Below, one piece after another: positions 22,700 through 34,224 of a stretch of 64,000 nt of DNA. Made by a program: the position numbers and the translations under genes. Source of the stretch: Mastigias papua (Eukaryota > Cnidaria > Scyphozoa > Rhizostomeae > Mastigiidae); NCBI GenBank assembly GCA_964019165.1, contig OZ025268.1, forward strand, positions 13,908,359 through 13,972,358, read 5' to 3'. Below the pieces are notes generated by a model. The model was not told where the DNA came from, searched no databases, and saw only the letters and a program-made list of their open reading frames with translations. Positions within the stretch are counted from its first letter, which is position 1. The number at the start of each line of letters is the position of its first letter.

Positions 22700-23220
22700 T
22701 CAGATTAATTTTTTCCATAGCTGAGTCTTTTCTTTGCCATCTTACTAATTAGCTGTTTCATAGCCTCAGAAGGGATCTGCGTTAGCTTGTTGTTTAGTGT
22801 CTTTTCCTTGCTATTTGAAAATATCTGCTGCTTTTTGACTAGGAAACAAAATAGGAGAAAGGCTATTTGTGAGGAGCTGGACTTAAATTTGAAGGAATGT
22901 AAAGGAGCCGTTGATGATTCAAATTGCACTCGTGTTGTTTTACTGGGGCCGAAAGGCCATCAGGACATAACTACTAATCAGCTCACTGAGATTTATGAAG
23001 AAATTTAAATTGTTTAGATCCTGATAGTATTGAGAATGACATGTCAGAGAGTACGATTGTTTAACGACCCACTTATTTGCTGTTATTGTTGTCATTATTG
23101 TTTGCTTCATTTAGAATAGGCTGCTATATCTTGCTCTTCAGTTAATTTAGGCCTACTGTGCATGCCACTTTCAGGGATGGGACCCGAAATTTAACGTCTC
23201 TTCCGAAGGAAGATGGAGTG
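22700..23220. other. No gene recognised
   Basis: Overlapping ORFs on both strands (22787-23008 plus, 22705-22929 minus), neither with a recognised domain. Confidence 0.4.
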
Positions 23221-23269
23221 AGTTGTTCTGGTCGTTTACCATTATTACTATACATTGTCTTCAGGCTGC

Positions 23270-23570
23270 TATTATTGCCGTCAGTCCTGCTATTAGGCGA
23301 GTCATAACAAGTGACGAAAGGCTAATAGAATTCTATCTTTCTTGCATTTCCAAAGCTTTCCGTAAAATTCTGGCAGTTCCCAATAAAGCAGCCTCTTACA
23401 TCACTCCAACATTGTATGCTATTCCTAATTTTCCAATCCACCTGTCAAACTCTATGATGATACTCCCAAGATCTCCTATCACTACAGGCACAACTTCTAC
23501 ACGTTTGAGTTTCCACAATCTTTCGATCTCTCTCTTCAAGTTCTGGTATTTTTCTACATTTTTCTTTCTT
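23270..23570 (-). pseudogene. Retroelement reverse-transcriptase C-terminal fragment
   Basis: The minus-strand translation reads VEKYQNLKREIERLWKLKRV, VEVVPVVIGDLGSI and, after a stop, AALLGTARILRKALEM. This is the conserved tail found downstream of RT in zinc-finger LINEs. It is related to the piece at 33550-33830. Confidence 0.75.
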
Positions 23571-23699
23571 TCCTACATTGACATTATAATTATTATGATT
23601 ATTATACCAATGAAGACGAAAATTTGCCACATATTTTTTGAACTTTATAAAATATTGTTAGGGTTGTCATAGCTCTAATGTAGCAAGGGACAAAAATCC

Positions 23700-25050
23700 G
23701 CCTGAGGCTAATAATACAAGGAAAAGAAATGGTCTCAAAATTGCGTTCTTCAACATAGTCTCCCTCACAAAAAATAAAGATGAATTAGGAGTCATACTTC
23801 ATGACAATGACATTGATACCATAGGTCTGAATGAGACAAGGCTGAGTGCAGCAATTAATGATTCCAACGTAATGATTGAAGGTTATAATATTTACAGAAA
23901 TGACCGAAATCCACAAAGGGGCGGAATTGCCTTTTATGTAAAAGAAACAATATTTGACCCCGTCATTAAAGTAAAAAGTGACTCCCTCGAGATCATCTGC
24001 CTAGAAATAGCACCGAAAAATGGCAAGTCATAACAATTCCAAACCTATGAGAGTGATATGCGCAATTCCTCAAGGGTCCTGCCTAAGTCCTCTCTTATTC
24101 ATTCTCTATCTCAACGATTCTGAAAACTGTCTACAATATTCATCTGCAAGTATGTATGCAGATGATACACATACAATAATATCTGCTAGAGATATTGAAG
24201 AGCTCGTTCGAAAAACTCAAACAGAGCTTGGAAATATTTCAGAATGGATGAGGACAAATAAGGTGAGCGCAAACCCAAGAAGGCGGAGTAAATGATTATT
24301 GGACACCCCAGTAGAATCAACAAAATTACTGACATTGCTAAGTTAAAAAATGAATAGGACAGAAATCAAGAGGGCGGACAATTGAAGTCTCCTGGGATAA
24401 TCATAGATGCAAACTAAACTGGAACGACCACTTTAAACTCGTAAAAGGAAAGGTTGTTGCTGGTTTGTCATCCTTGACAAATTTTAAAAATATCCTTCCC
24501 CAATCTAAATTTTGCCATATTCGGTATGCTGACGTCGTTTGGGGCAACCTATCTAAGACCAATTCCAAACAGTGCAGTGTCTCCAAGACCGAGCCTTGTC
24601 TATAGTAAAACATGCAAGAATTAAAGACGAATGGCAAGGACACTGGCTAAAATTGCAAACCTCATCAAGCTTGACCAGGAGGTAATGATGGTCAAGATCA
24701 ACAATAAACTTTGCCCGGAAAGTTTATGGAGCCAATTCAGGCGATGATACGTAATTTCTAACTATAATTCTAGGACCTGTAAGAATTTAGAAATCCCAAA
24801 GACCAACTTAGAAAAGACAAAAAAAAGGCTTTCCCAACACCGGTCCTAAAGTTTGGAATAGCATTCCAAATGATGTTAGAGACCGCCCCTTACTCTCAAT
24901 TTAAAAAGTCCAAAAACAAAATTTCTATAGAGCTATACAACTCATTTCTTTATTGTTTTTAAAAAACATGACTCCCGTGAAGGACACCATCCACAATTAA
25001 TATGAATATGTATATATTCTTAATTTTTCTATAGTTATGTATATATTGCA
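23700..25050 (+). pseudogene. APE-type LINE with internal deletion
   Basis: Starts with an apurinic-endonuclease-like part (AFFNIVSLTKNKDELGVILH, then DTIGLNETRLS and RGGIAFYVKE). At about 24030 it jumps directly into the RT active-site region (CAIPQGSCLSPLLFILYLND, then SMYADDTHTII with YADD). So the endonuclease end and RT fingers are missing. Further degraded RT and the common LINE C-terminus run to about 24900, followed by an AT-rich tail. The group is probably CR1/jockey-like. Confidence 0.8.
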
Positions 25051-25075
25051 GTATTGATTTTTGTATTGTAATTAG

Positions 25076-25619
25076 TTGAAGGGAATTTCGTGTATACAGA
25101 ATACTTGCACTCAGTTTTTTTGTACCTTATTTCGTACTATAAATCCTGCTAAATCTTTTAAAATTTTAAATTCTAGCTGGATTCCCTCTCTTCCTCAGCC
25201 AACAATTCCCTATGATTTATCGCCTCCTTCATATCATCAAGTCACGAACATTGTATGTAGAATGAAAGCTTCCGGTTCACCGTGCCCTCTTGGTAAATTA
25301 TCTATCATTCTGTTCAAGCGCTGTCCCTATCTTCGTTCGTATATTACAGCTGTATTTAGAATCATCTGGCAGTCAGGTGAAATTCCAATGCATGGAAAAA
25401 AGCATGTGCAGTTCTTGTACAGAGAAAGGACAATCCTTCTGATCCTTCTAATTTTAGGCCGATAGCTCTCGAGAGCATACCTCTTAAGATCTTTACAACA
25501 TGCGTACATGATTAAATGTTTGCATTTCTTAAGGCAAATGGCTATATTGAGCATCAAATTCAAAAAGGCTTTCTTCCTAAGTTGACTGGCACCTTTGAAC
25601 ACACTGTTCAGGTAGCTAA
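25076..25619 (+). pseudogene. LINE family A, reverse transcriptase N-terminal part
   Basis: The plus strand reads LSPPSYHQVTNIVCRMKASG, SPCPLGKLSIILFKRCPYLR and IIWQSGEIPMHGKKH, then, after a frame change, the RT fingers (FRPIALESIPLKIFTT) and FLPKLTGTFEHTVQVA. There the THAP-DDE transposon interrupts it. The same element resumes at 28343. The related minus-strand copy at 39790-40770 has the same order. Confidence 0.8.
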
Positions 25620-25769
25620 GGCATAGTATAGATAGCGCATTTTGAGCGGAGCGAATTAAATACAATACACCACTTTCATGGACCGCGCGCCAGAGTACTT
25701 TAGGCTCATAGCTCACAGAAGTGGTGTCTTACACTGTAGTGGCCTAATCCCCCCCCCCCCCCAGTTGTA

Positions 25770-27165
25770 TCGTAATGGTCAATGGAAACTGTGTTGTAAT
25801 TGGTTGTCGAAATAGCAACTACAGATTAAAACAGTGGAAGAAGAAGGACTGTAGTGAGCATAAAGATCTTTCTCATGGAAATTGCCCTGGTCCAAGACCT
25901 TCAACACTGCATCACTCCCCCCAGTAAACTTCTCAACTCAGTAAGGAGAAAGTCTGGATTTGTAAAATGAAAAGGGTATCTGGAAAGAATACAACTTGGA
26001 CCCCAGGTGAGAGTGATATAGCTTGTTCAGAGCATTTTGTTGATGGACCACTAACTGCTGAAAACTCAGATCCAACTTGGAAGTTAAGATACATAGCTGG
26101 GGTGAAAAAGCAAAGAAAAGTTCTGGTCTGTCAAATTGAGCTTCCGGCAACCGATCCTGTAGAAGAACTGAATTCGAGTGTCTCCATGGATGTCATCTTG
26201 CTGAGGAGTCATCCTGTGCAAGCTGTGTAAATATTGGAGAACAAAGTGCTGCTTTGCAGAATGAGATTGAAATACTTAGAGCAGAACGTTTTAAGCTAAG
26301 TTGATAAAGTATCAGACACTTTTGAAAGAAAAATCTGCAAGAAAGCCATTTTAATCGATGCATACAAAACCTGATACTAAAATGAAATTTTACACTGGCT
26401 TGTAAGCTGTGACTATATTTAACTTAATATCTAATATATATAGCCTAACCTGCCAACAATGATATATTGGAGAGGAAAGCAAACTAAGCTACCATCAAAA
26501 TGTAAGTTCTCACTAACTAGGAGACAACATAGAGTGACCCACAGTTTCTAATGGTTCTTATGTGGATTAGACTTGATATTTTGAATGAGGATTTAGCAGA
26601 TAGGTTTTTTCCTCTGGTGTATGCTCCAGGACATTTACCACATGCATCAAAGTGTTGGCAAGCTTAAATGGGAATGCTCTCATTTTCTGGCTTCCAAGGG
26701 GCCTAATTCAATCAGATTTGCTTTCTGCATCCAAAAAGGTTAGCCCAAAAACAAGATGCATATTAGACTGCACTGAGATTTTGTATTGAAAGATCAAAGT
26801 CTTTGTATGTTAAACAATGAACTTGGTCAGATTATAAGAATCACAACACAGGTAAATTTCTGATTGCAATGTCCCCACATGGCTACATCATAGTCTTATT
26901 TTGATTTTATAATTATTGCTCTTTGAATATGTCACCTGGGCCAGAGTTGAGTCTCAAATGACTGCAGCAGAATGTGAAAAGACAAGAGGTGTTGCTAATT
27001 TCAGAATTCGTGTTGAACTTGCCATTAATAGAATAAAAGAATTCAAGATACTTAAAAGTGCATTGCCGGCAAATGCATTGCCATTAGTAGAAGACATTAT
27101 AAAGGTGTGTGGCAATATGCAATATTCAAGCACCAGTAATCAAATGCTGAGAAAGAACTAACTAT
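25770..27165 (+). pseudogene. THAP-domain DDE_4 transposase, degraded
   Basis: The THAP zinc finger is seen as VVIGCRNSNY, KRVSGKNTTWTPGESD, IACSEHFVDG and TAENSDPTW (25780-26090): the C, W, P and C-x2-H signature of a DNA-binding THAP domain. An HTH-like part follows (RLDILNEDLADRF near 26565). DDE pieces are ILDCTEI (26765), SDYKNHN and FLIAMSPHGYI (26830-26890), and the C-terminus QMTAAECEKTRGVANFRIRV with INRIKEFKILKSALP (26916-27161). Multiple frameshifts and stops; not functional. Confidence 0.78.
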
Positions 27166-27284
27166 TCACTAATTAGATGTTATACTATTCACGAATTAGA
27201 TGTTATGTGCAAAAGATGAAACAGGCTTTATTTCTATTAAAGCTCAGGAAGCCAAGTGATAAGAATAGTTTAACATATTATGGA

Positions 27285-27372
27285 ATAGTATATGATAGTG
27301 AAGTATAGTATAATATAGCATAGTGCAGTACAGTATTGCATAGTGTAGTATAGCATAGTATAGTATGCTTTA
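27285..27372. repeat. Imperfect TAGTA/TAGCA simple repeat
   Basis: Repeated ATAGTATAG/ATAGCATAG/GTGTAG units. Confidence 0.8.
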
Positions 27373-28080
27373 GAAATGTTATATGATTAAAATGGTTATA
27401 CACATTTACATATAGTTCTTTGCTGAGTGTCTGATTTCAAAATTTATGAAAATACTGAAGGAACATAATGGACTAATGTAAAATTCTTCTGAGTTTCTTT
27501 CCAACTTTAGCCAGTGCTCTCTATCAAACTCCAACTTTTCAAGAAAATGGCTATGGTCATTTCTGACAAGTTCCTTAGGATGAAAACTGGGACTTAAACC
27601 CGCCCATGTACAGTGTAACTGGCCAGTATCTAGCCCAATCCTGATCCAATCTGAACGGATCTGGAATCACATGGCTGCCATTCACATATAGTTTTTTTCA
27701 CAATGTCTAGCAATATCTGCGTGGACTCCCTCAGCTGTTTTATTCTTCCTTCTTTCCACTAATTTTCAATCACCGAAGACGTAAGAAGCCCTTCAATTCA
27801 TCAACTTTCTTTGTAGATATCGTTGCCAAATCCATGTTGCTCGATTAGGCCTATTATCCACCGCAGTTTATCTATTTCTGTGAGCTGTGAAACCTAAAGT
27901 ACTCGTAAAAGTTTTGAGAAAACACTCTTCCCAAGACAGCCAGATCACATATTAGCAAATAATAGCAGATAACAAACGAAAACGACGAGAGACACGCGAA
28001 ATATCCAACGATAGTCACAATCAACAAGCCGTATTCATAGGCATTTGTGTACAACAAAAATTTCTTTCACCCCAAATCTC
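27373..28080. other. Right interior of THAP-DDE element, no gene seen
   Basis: No recognisable coding sequence. Confidence 0.4.
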
Positions 28081-28342
28081 GGCCCAGTCCTCTGGTGCGC
28101 GGTCCGTGAAAGTGGTGTATTAAAGTCACTCTTAATTCGCTCTCATGGGCGAATTTTGAGCGAACTTAATAATTCGAATCGCTCTTGGGTTTAGACAGCG
28201 AATTATATGGACGAATTTAATTGTATTTAATTCGCTCCGCTCAAAATGGGCTGTCTATACTATGCCTTAGCCATCTGAACAGTGTGTTCAAAGGTGCCAG
28301 TCAACTTAGGAAGAAAGTCTTTTTGAATTTGCTGTCTAAACT

Positions 28343-28810
28343 ATGCCTAACGTCACTAATGCCGCCAGAATTAAACAAAAGTCTCTAGTAATCACATTGC
28401 TGGACCTTAAAAACGCGTTTGGTGAAGTACATCATAACCTCATTCCTGAAGTCTTAAAATATCATCACATTCCCACTCAAATTCAATTATTAATCGGCAG
28501 TCTACACTCAGAATTTCAGACATCTGTCATCACTGACTCTTTTAAAACACTATTTATTACATACAAATAGGCCGCGGCGTTCTACAGGGAGACTGCCTAA
28601 GCCCATTAACCTTCAACTTATGCTTTAATACGTTCATATATTACATTTCGGATTCAAAACTTACGCAGTTCGGTTTCTCTATTAGTTCTCTTCGTCCAAT
28701 CCATTTGTTTCAATTTGCTGACGATGCTGCTGTCATAACTGGGCTTGAAAGCGAGAATCAACTTCTTCTTAATCACTTTACAAGATGGTGTACTTGAGCC
28801 AACATGGCTA
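28343..28810 (+). pseudogene. LINE family A, reverse transcriptase core
   Basis: The plus strand reads SLVITLLDLKNAFGEVHHNL (first catalytic Asp), then RGVLQGDCLSPLTFNLCFNT and FQFADDAAVITG with the FADD active site. An in-frame stop separates the first block from GVLQGD. At 28810 the PIF/Harbinger element interrupts; the element continues at 31744. Confidence 0.85.
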
Positions 28811-28813
28811 TTA

Positions 28814-29040
28814 GGATCTGTTCATATGAGCCCGCTTAGCGAGCCAGCTCACATAGCGAGATCTCGCCTAACCCTCATTTCCTATACAAGATGTGGTTTC
28901 CGTTAATATGAGAAAGCGGGCTGACCCACTAAGTGAGATCTCGCATGAGCACTGCCGAGATCTCGGTAAGCGGGCCGAAAATTCTTTCATATGAACACTC
29001 CAGCCCACTTAGCGGGCTGAAAAAGTACTTACTGCGCGTG
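28814..29040. repeat. Harbinger subterminal repeats
   Basis: Several copies in both orientations of CCCGCTTAGCGAG/AAGCGGGC-type and GATCTCGC/GCGAGATCTCG motifs. They are mirrored at 31655-31735 (CTAAGTGAGCTGGCTCGG). These are likely transposase-binding sites. Confidence 0.6.
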
Positions 29041-29075
29041 CCCAGTTTTAACAAAACGAAATTCCATCAAACAAA

Positions 29076-29440
29076 ATGGCGGAATCAGCTACATCAACAT
29101 ATATCTCCAAGTCAAAGACAGTCTTTCGTTGGGACGGGAAGATGATGGCGGACATAATTGATTGTTTGCAAGAGTACATGAGCGCTATGGAATACAAAGG
29201 TTTGGATTTTGATGGGGATAAGCCAATACAATATGACGAACTCCGACTGTTCACGGCGAAACTTTACGAGAAGAAAAATGTTTCTCTCTTTGGGCTTAGT
29301 ACCCCATATTCTTTGCCTGAGAACTTTGATATGTTATCAAAAGAAAAGAAAGACACAGCAGAGAAGCTTGCGAAAGACTCAAAAGAAGAGGATAATGGGA
29401 AAAGTTAAAGAAATCAGACAGAATTTTGCTAAGGCAGAGG
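29076..29440 (+). CDS. Harbinger Myb/SANT-like protein, first exon, one frameshift
   Basis: The start is ATG at 29076 (MAESATSTYISKSKTVFRWD). The block FRWDGKMMADIIDCLQEYMS, followed by YKGLDFDGDKPIQYDELR, matches the Myb-like trihelix of Harbinger ORF2 proteins, which carries the transposase to DNA. The frame ends at 29408. A neighbouring frame continues KVKEIRQNFAKAE up to a strong donor GTAAGT at about 29438, so one frameshift seems to separate this copy from an intact exon. Confidence 0.65.
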
Positions 29441-29772
29441 TAAGTGGTAGCCGTAGCGGCAGTGGAAAAATTGTATATGAACTTTATCATAAATTAATAA
29501 TGTTGTGGGGGTGGATGCGCAAATATTGTTCCTCTTTCATATGATGTAAGCTCTGCATCATTTTACGAAGAGGATGAAGAAGAATGTGGATTACAGAGGC
29601 AAGAAACAATCTTGAGACCACTTTCTTCAACTAAACATCATGAAGAAGTAAGCTCTAACCGAAGCGAAGAAGATAAGCAGGGGGAAAGCATATGTGAAAT
29701 CAACATCCACAAAAGACCCATAAGCTGTATCCCAACACTGAATGCAGAAAAATAAAATATTTAGAAAAAACC

Positions 29773-30090
29773 TTGTCTGCATCTCAGAGGGACCAACTGC
29801 TAATCAGGGAAGCAAATGAGGATTCTGACCTCACTGAAGCTATTCAACAGTCTACTGAAGCCTTTTCACAAAGCATAAAAGATGTAAGCAAAGCTATGAC
29901 TGAACTAGGTGCTGGAATTTCAAATTCCATTCAAATGCTGGCACAGGTATTGCAGCAACCCAGCATGAGCCCTGTTAATCAGAATTTATTCTACCAAAGT
30001 AGCTACAGAAATCCTCAGAATACTAGTTCAAGTGGGTACAGTGAAGCTATAAACCAAAGAAGTCAAGATTATTATGAAACAGGATGGTAG
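29773..30090 (+). CDS. Harbinger Myb-like protein, probable C-terminal exon
   Basis: 105 residues, Gln/Ser-rich with an amphipathic stretch (EAFSQSIKDVSKAMTELGAG), ending QDYYETGW. It follows the Myb-like exon on the same strand and ends before the transposase 3' end, where a second exon would be expected. No catalytic motif. Confidence 0.5.
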   Translation: MSASQRDQLLIREANEDSDLTEAIQQSTEAFSQSIKDVSKAMTELGAGISNSIQMLAQVLQQPSMSPVNQNLFYQSSYRNPQNTSSSGYSEAINQRSQDYYETGW

Positions 30091-30317
30091 TAAGCTTACA
30101 TTTTGTATTTGCTGAATATAATGAACATAACAATCATTTTTAAATAATTCTGAAGAGGACAGTTAAAGACACTTTGTATTTGTTGGATAACATGAAGCTG
30201 TATTCTATCTGTTTATATTCTATGCATTAAAATCCATTTATCAACAATGAAAAATGCGAACTCTTTCTTTACCCATCTGTCTTTGAGAAAAAAATCTTTG
30301 AAGAAATAAACGGTAAG

Positions 30318-31376
30318 CTAAATGTTGTTCTTTATTAATTGAGTCAAAGTTCTTCTAACAAGCAGGCCCTCTCCTCCATCAAAAGAATATACAGGGTCTG
30401 GAACATTTTTAAACTGAGTTTCATTTTGCTTAACATACAGCAACTGGTTATCAACTGCTTCTTGATCAATGTACATGTTCTCCTTCTCAAAAAAGTTATG
30501 CAACACAAATCAGGCATGCACTATTGTTGGCATTCTTTCCAATTTGAAATCTATCTTTCTAGTAAGTATGCTTCATCTAGCTTTCAGCTTTCCAAAAGCA
30601 CACCCTATCTGATTTCTTGCAGGGCATAGCATACTGTTGAAAATTACCTGTTCGTTTGATGTGCGGCAATCATAATCCTTCATGCAGAGTGTAACTAAGG
30701 GGTAGGCAGGATCACCAATTAGATAATGTGGGATCTTTGCATTACTAAATACAGAAATCTGAAAGACACTAGGAAGCTTGTTTGTTCTCAATTTGATATT
30801 TATTGAAGAGTTAGCAAAAACTTTCGCATCATGCACGCTTCTAGGCCACATGCACTCAACATCCATAAAATATCCTTTACTGCAACAGACAGCCTGTACA
30901 TTTAAGGAATAGAATTATTTCTAACAAAAAAAGTCTTGGGAATATTCTTTAGGGCATTTTATGGGAATAAGTGTCCCATCAACGCACCAAAATGCCCAAG
31001 TCATCCCAAATATTGCCTAAAATTCTGATACCCTATTCCTCATGCTGTCTGTATCTTCAGGCAGGTGAATGTACTTTGGGCCAAGATACTTATCTAGTGC
31101 TTGGCATACATCAACAATGACAGCTGAGGCAGTGTTCACAGCTACTCCAAAAGTGTTGGTTGTCATTCTGAGGGTTCCGGTATCTTGTAAGAAGTATAGC
31201 GTCAATGGTAATATAGTTGCTGATGTTAAAGCTCTATGATTGGATGAGATAGGATTAGGGGAAATATAAGGCGCAAGCTCTTCAAGAAGACATCCTAAAA
31301 TTCCTTTTCCATGATTCTTCAGGGGAGACTTCAGATAATATATTTCTCCAACATAAGTCCGTACGACCGGGTTCAT
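30318..31376 (-). pseudogene. HARBI1-like transposase, catalytic Glu lost
   Basis: The N-terminal part is at 31376-31017 (PVVRTYVGEIYYLKSPLKNH, TFGVAVNTASAVIVDVCQAL). A TAG follows VSEF, then AFWCVDGTLIPIKCPKEYSQ supplies the first catalytic Asp. VECMWPRSVHDAKVFANSS (second Asp) and HYLIGDPAYPLVTLCMKDY follow. The third catalytic site reads QIGCAFGKLKAR, where the family has Glu before the xAFGRLKAR block, so it appears replaced by Gly. A stop follows KAR and the C-terminus (LHNFFEKENMYIDQEAVDNQ) ends at 30318. Inactive. Confidence 0.88.
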
Positions 31377-31743
31377 GCAATATGCTACGTCTTTTTCTGT
31401 TCCTCTGCCTCTGTCTCTTGAATTTTTTATATAGATGGCTTCAGTTTCGAAAAAGAAAGGCCGATATTAGGCTATTACTTCTCACTTCATTGATTTTTCA
31501 GGCTAGAAACACTCCATGAATCATGAAAGCTAAGGCAGTAACAGCTGAAAAACATTAAGTTATGTGACATATCACTAGATTTTTTCTGAAGCCATTTTGA
31601 ATACCGCCAAACGGTAATGATTTTCTCACATGACAGATTCCATCCTGATAGGTGGGCTGGAATTTCCTCATATGAACAGCATCTGAAATTCGTCTCGCTA
31701 AGTGAGCTGGCTCGGTAAGGGGGCTCATATGAACAGGCCCTTA

Positions 31744-33400
31744 GAGTTGATAAATGTTCCACACTTGGACATAAAAAATCTTCTACTTAATCCATTCAAT
31801 ATCTCCCTAAACTGCTAATAAACCAGGCTGTTGTTCCTACTGTCAGAATAGGTAAGTCTTTCAAATACTTGGGTAGATATTTTAACTTCTCAATGGATAG
31901 TGTCTGAAGTGCTGGGGTCAATAAATGATTTATTGAGTAAAAACGATGCAATCCCCTGTCGCCCTAGAAATAAGCGTCTTCTGTATCATCGGTTGGTCCT
32001 GTCAAAACTATCATGGCATTCTACTATCTCTAACCTCAGTAAGACATGGATTGTTGAAAACATCGATAGCCTTGTATCTAGATACGTTCGTCAATGGCTC
32101 GAAGGACCGATTAGTGCTACCCTTAGTTCGCTTCTCATATCTAAATCTAAGTACGGTTTAAGCCTTATTCTGCTATCTATCAAGTTTACACAGTGCCAGG
32201 TAGTTATTAGAAATGCCCTTAAGTCATCTCCTAATTCAGATATAAACCATCTTTAGGCAAAAACCAGCACTGGCTGCAATATTCAGTACGATCAATATTG
32301 TAACACAAAACAAGTGATAAATGCTGTAGAAACTGACAATAAAAATCGCCTTCATTATGAACTCAAATCACAAGGTTTTATAATCTCATTTATTCTTCTT
32401 CATACTAGCAGTAAAACTAGACACCTCTGTTCAAAAGTCTAGACAAATATGTCCAGAAACATTTTCAATTTTACCACAAAGTACCTAGACAACACTCTAG
32501 CTACAAAAAAGGAACCTCTGCAAATGGTCTCTCTCTTCCTCTCCTGCTTACTCATTCTGCCTCCAGTATGAAAGTCTTCAGCACACTGTGTCTAGTTGCA
32601 AGTCCTACCTGGAAGATGGCAGGTACATTTGGCGCCATAACTCCGTTCTTTTGCATATTGCTAAAACGCTATCTTTATTACCAGATAGCTCGTTGTACGG
32701 AGATCTTCCTTCTTTTCCATCTCCATCTTTGATTACTGGTGATTCTCTCAGGCCACATCTTGTCTTAGTACAATAGTACTGCTGAGCATCTGCTAGTGTT
32801 AACTGGTGGCTTTGATTCAAATACAACGATTAATAGTGAACGCAAATCTGATCAGTATCGCCATCTTATCTTAGCCCTCCAGGAAAAGTATTATGGACGA
32901 AACCTATGGCTCCGCCATGTTTTACAAAAAATAACACTTAGTGCTTTGTTTGAGTTGTCGAATTATCGCATGTCAATGTAGTTGTTTTCTTTTGTTTTTG
33001 TAGTGTATATTGCTCCCTATGGTGTTGTCTTTTGTAGTGTTGGTAAAGTAATATGAGTAATGTATGGTTAACTGTAAATTATTGTAATTGCTATACGAAA
33101 ACAAAAACAGTATTATGATGTTAAATTTATTAATCTCTCTATGAGTGCTCTTGGTATATTTGGTAGATCCTCTGATTCCTTTCATCGACGCTGGAAGATT
33201 TGCACTTTGACACTACTCATCAACAGCAGGTCATTATGAAAGCTTCGAGCATTGCCATAAGATGCACCTATTGTATTTTCTGTGAACGAAACAAATCTTG
33301 GCCAGGTCCCGAGATACAAGAATTTTAGCTGCTAAATTGTATGTTTGCTGCTTCTAATTTCATTGCTATTACTTCTTTTAGTCTCCATATATCATAAAAA
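31744..33400 (+). pseudogene. LINE family A, RT thumb and C-terminal region
   Basis: Continues from 28810 after the Harbinger insertion. It contains SIQYLPKLLINQAVVPTVRI, FKYLGRYFNFSMD, SKLSWHSTISNLSKTWIVEN and VSRYVRQWLEGPISATLSS (thumb), then GRYIWRHNSVLLHIA (the RHN motif), SLITGDSLRPHLVLV, GGFDSNTTINSERKSDQYRH and FINLSMSALGIFGRSSDSF. Several stops. The set of a C2H2 finger (seen in the copy at 40897-41290), RT and this tail points to the R2-like, zinc-finger LINE groups; the exact clade is not certain. Confidence 0.78.
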
Positions 33401-33549
33401 TTTACTATTATAAGTGACAGTATTAAATATCACCTTTGTATAAGCAGACAAGCCAGTTATACACTACCTAGCAGTAGAGAGGTATATGATGGTTTGTAAA
33501 TGCGATGCTACTGTTATGATACTATGAAGTTGCAAAACAAATTGTGTAT

Positions 33550-33825
33550 TCTTCACGCCTTTTTGATGTTAGGCGGCTTTTTCTGGGCAGCGGGCTATAA
33601 TCCCTCAATCTTAGGTGTCCAGCCTTCTTCTTATTACTTTTGCTGTACCAAGTATGCAAGTCTTCTGTAATAAAGATGTCAACTGCCTCATCTCAGGTCT
33701 CTCAACACATCTCTTAAAATTTCCGCGTAGTGTACCAAGTGCTCCAATGACGATTGGTATTATAACTACTTTCCTGACACTGCCAAATCGCTTGGCTACC
33801 ATCCTGTACCACAACATGTCATAGA
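33550..33825 (-). pseudogene. Retroelement RT C-terminal fragment
   Basis: The minus strand reads LWYRMVAKRFGSVRKVVIIP, IVIGALGTLRGNFKRCVERP and LLQKTCILGTAKVIRRRLDT. IVIGALGT and ILGTAKVIRR are the conserved tail motifs also seen at 23270-23570. Confidence 0.8.
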
Positions 33826-33829
33826 AGTC

Positions 33830-34020
33830 ATCAATGATATTTATACTGATTTCTCAACATCTATTGCAACTAGGCAATAGGCTACTTCTGAAATAAGATC
33901 TGAAAAGAGTGTACTCCAAGAAGACTGCTTAAGACCTCTTCTTTTCAACAGGGCAGTCTCATACGATATGCATTCTAGGTTGACTAGACGAACCAACAAC
34001 ACCATTTACTCATTTAACGT
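33830..34020 (+). pseudogene. LINE family A RT fragment
   Basis: The plus strand reads IYTDFSTSIATRQ and EKSVLQEDCLRPLLFNRAV, matching RGVLQGDCLSPLTFNLC at 28575. About 60 residues. Confidence 0.6.
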
Positions 34021-34224
34021 TACAGCACAACACTGTACTACACCACTGCACACAGCAGGGCCATAGCTCTCAACAATAGAAGTTGGTAATTACCATGCCC
34101 TTGATCGAATATGTATTTACCTACATAGCTCCCCCTAATGGCTCCATGCTGTATCTACCACTGGATCCACCACTGGACTGTCATACTCCCTATACTACAA
34201 ACAGGGAAGAGGTTTTGCTGTAGA

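Larger units (their letters stand above)
25620..28266 (+). mobile_element. THAP-DDE (ISL2EU-like) DNA transposon inserted in LINE family A
   Basis: The ends are inverted: GGCATAGTATAGATAGCGCA at 25620 and its near-exact reverse complement ending at 28266; matching extends about 47 bases (to AATTAAATACAAT). Further inside, CACCACTTTCATGGACCGCG is also mirrored, near 28085-28125. It carries a broken THAP plus DDE_4 transposase. THAP fused to a DDE_4 domain is known from the ISL2EU group; that assignment is inference. It lies between two halves of one LINE. Confidence 0.75.
28814..31740. mobile_element. PIF/Harbinger DNA transposon, 2.9 kb, TTA target duplication
   Basis: TTA is duplicated at 28811-28813 and 31741-31743, as expected for PIF/Harbinger. 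The ends are GGATCTGTTCATATGAGCCC and the mirrored GGCTCATATGAACAGGCCC. It has the two-gene layout of the superfamily: a Myb/SANT-like protein on the plus strand and a HARBI1-like DDE nuclease on the minus strand. It interrupts LINE family A. Confidence 0.92.

Noticed and set aside
22787..23008. 73-residue plus-strand ORF with a hydrophobic start
   Set aside because: No family recognised, an overlapping ORF on the other strand, and a retroelement-rich intron. I could not support it as a gene.
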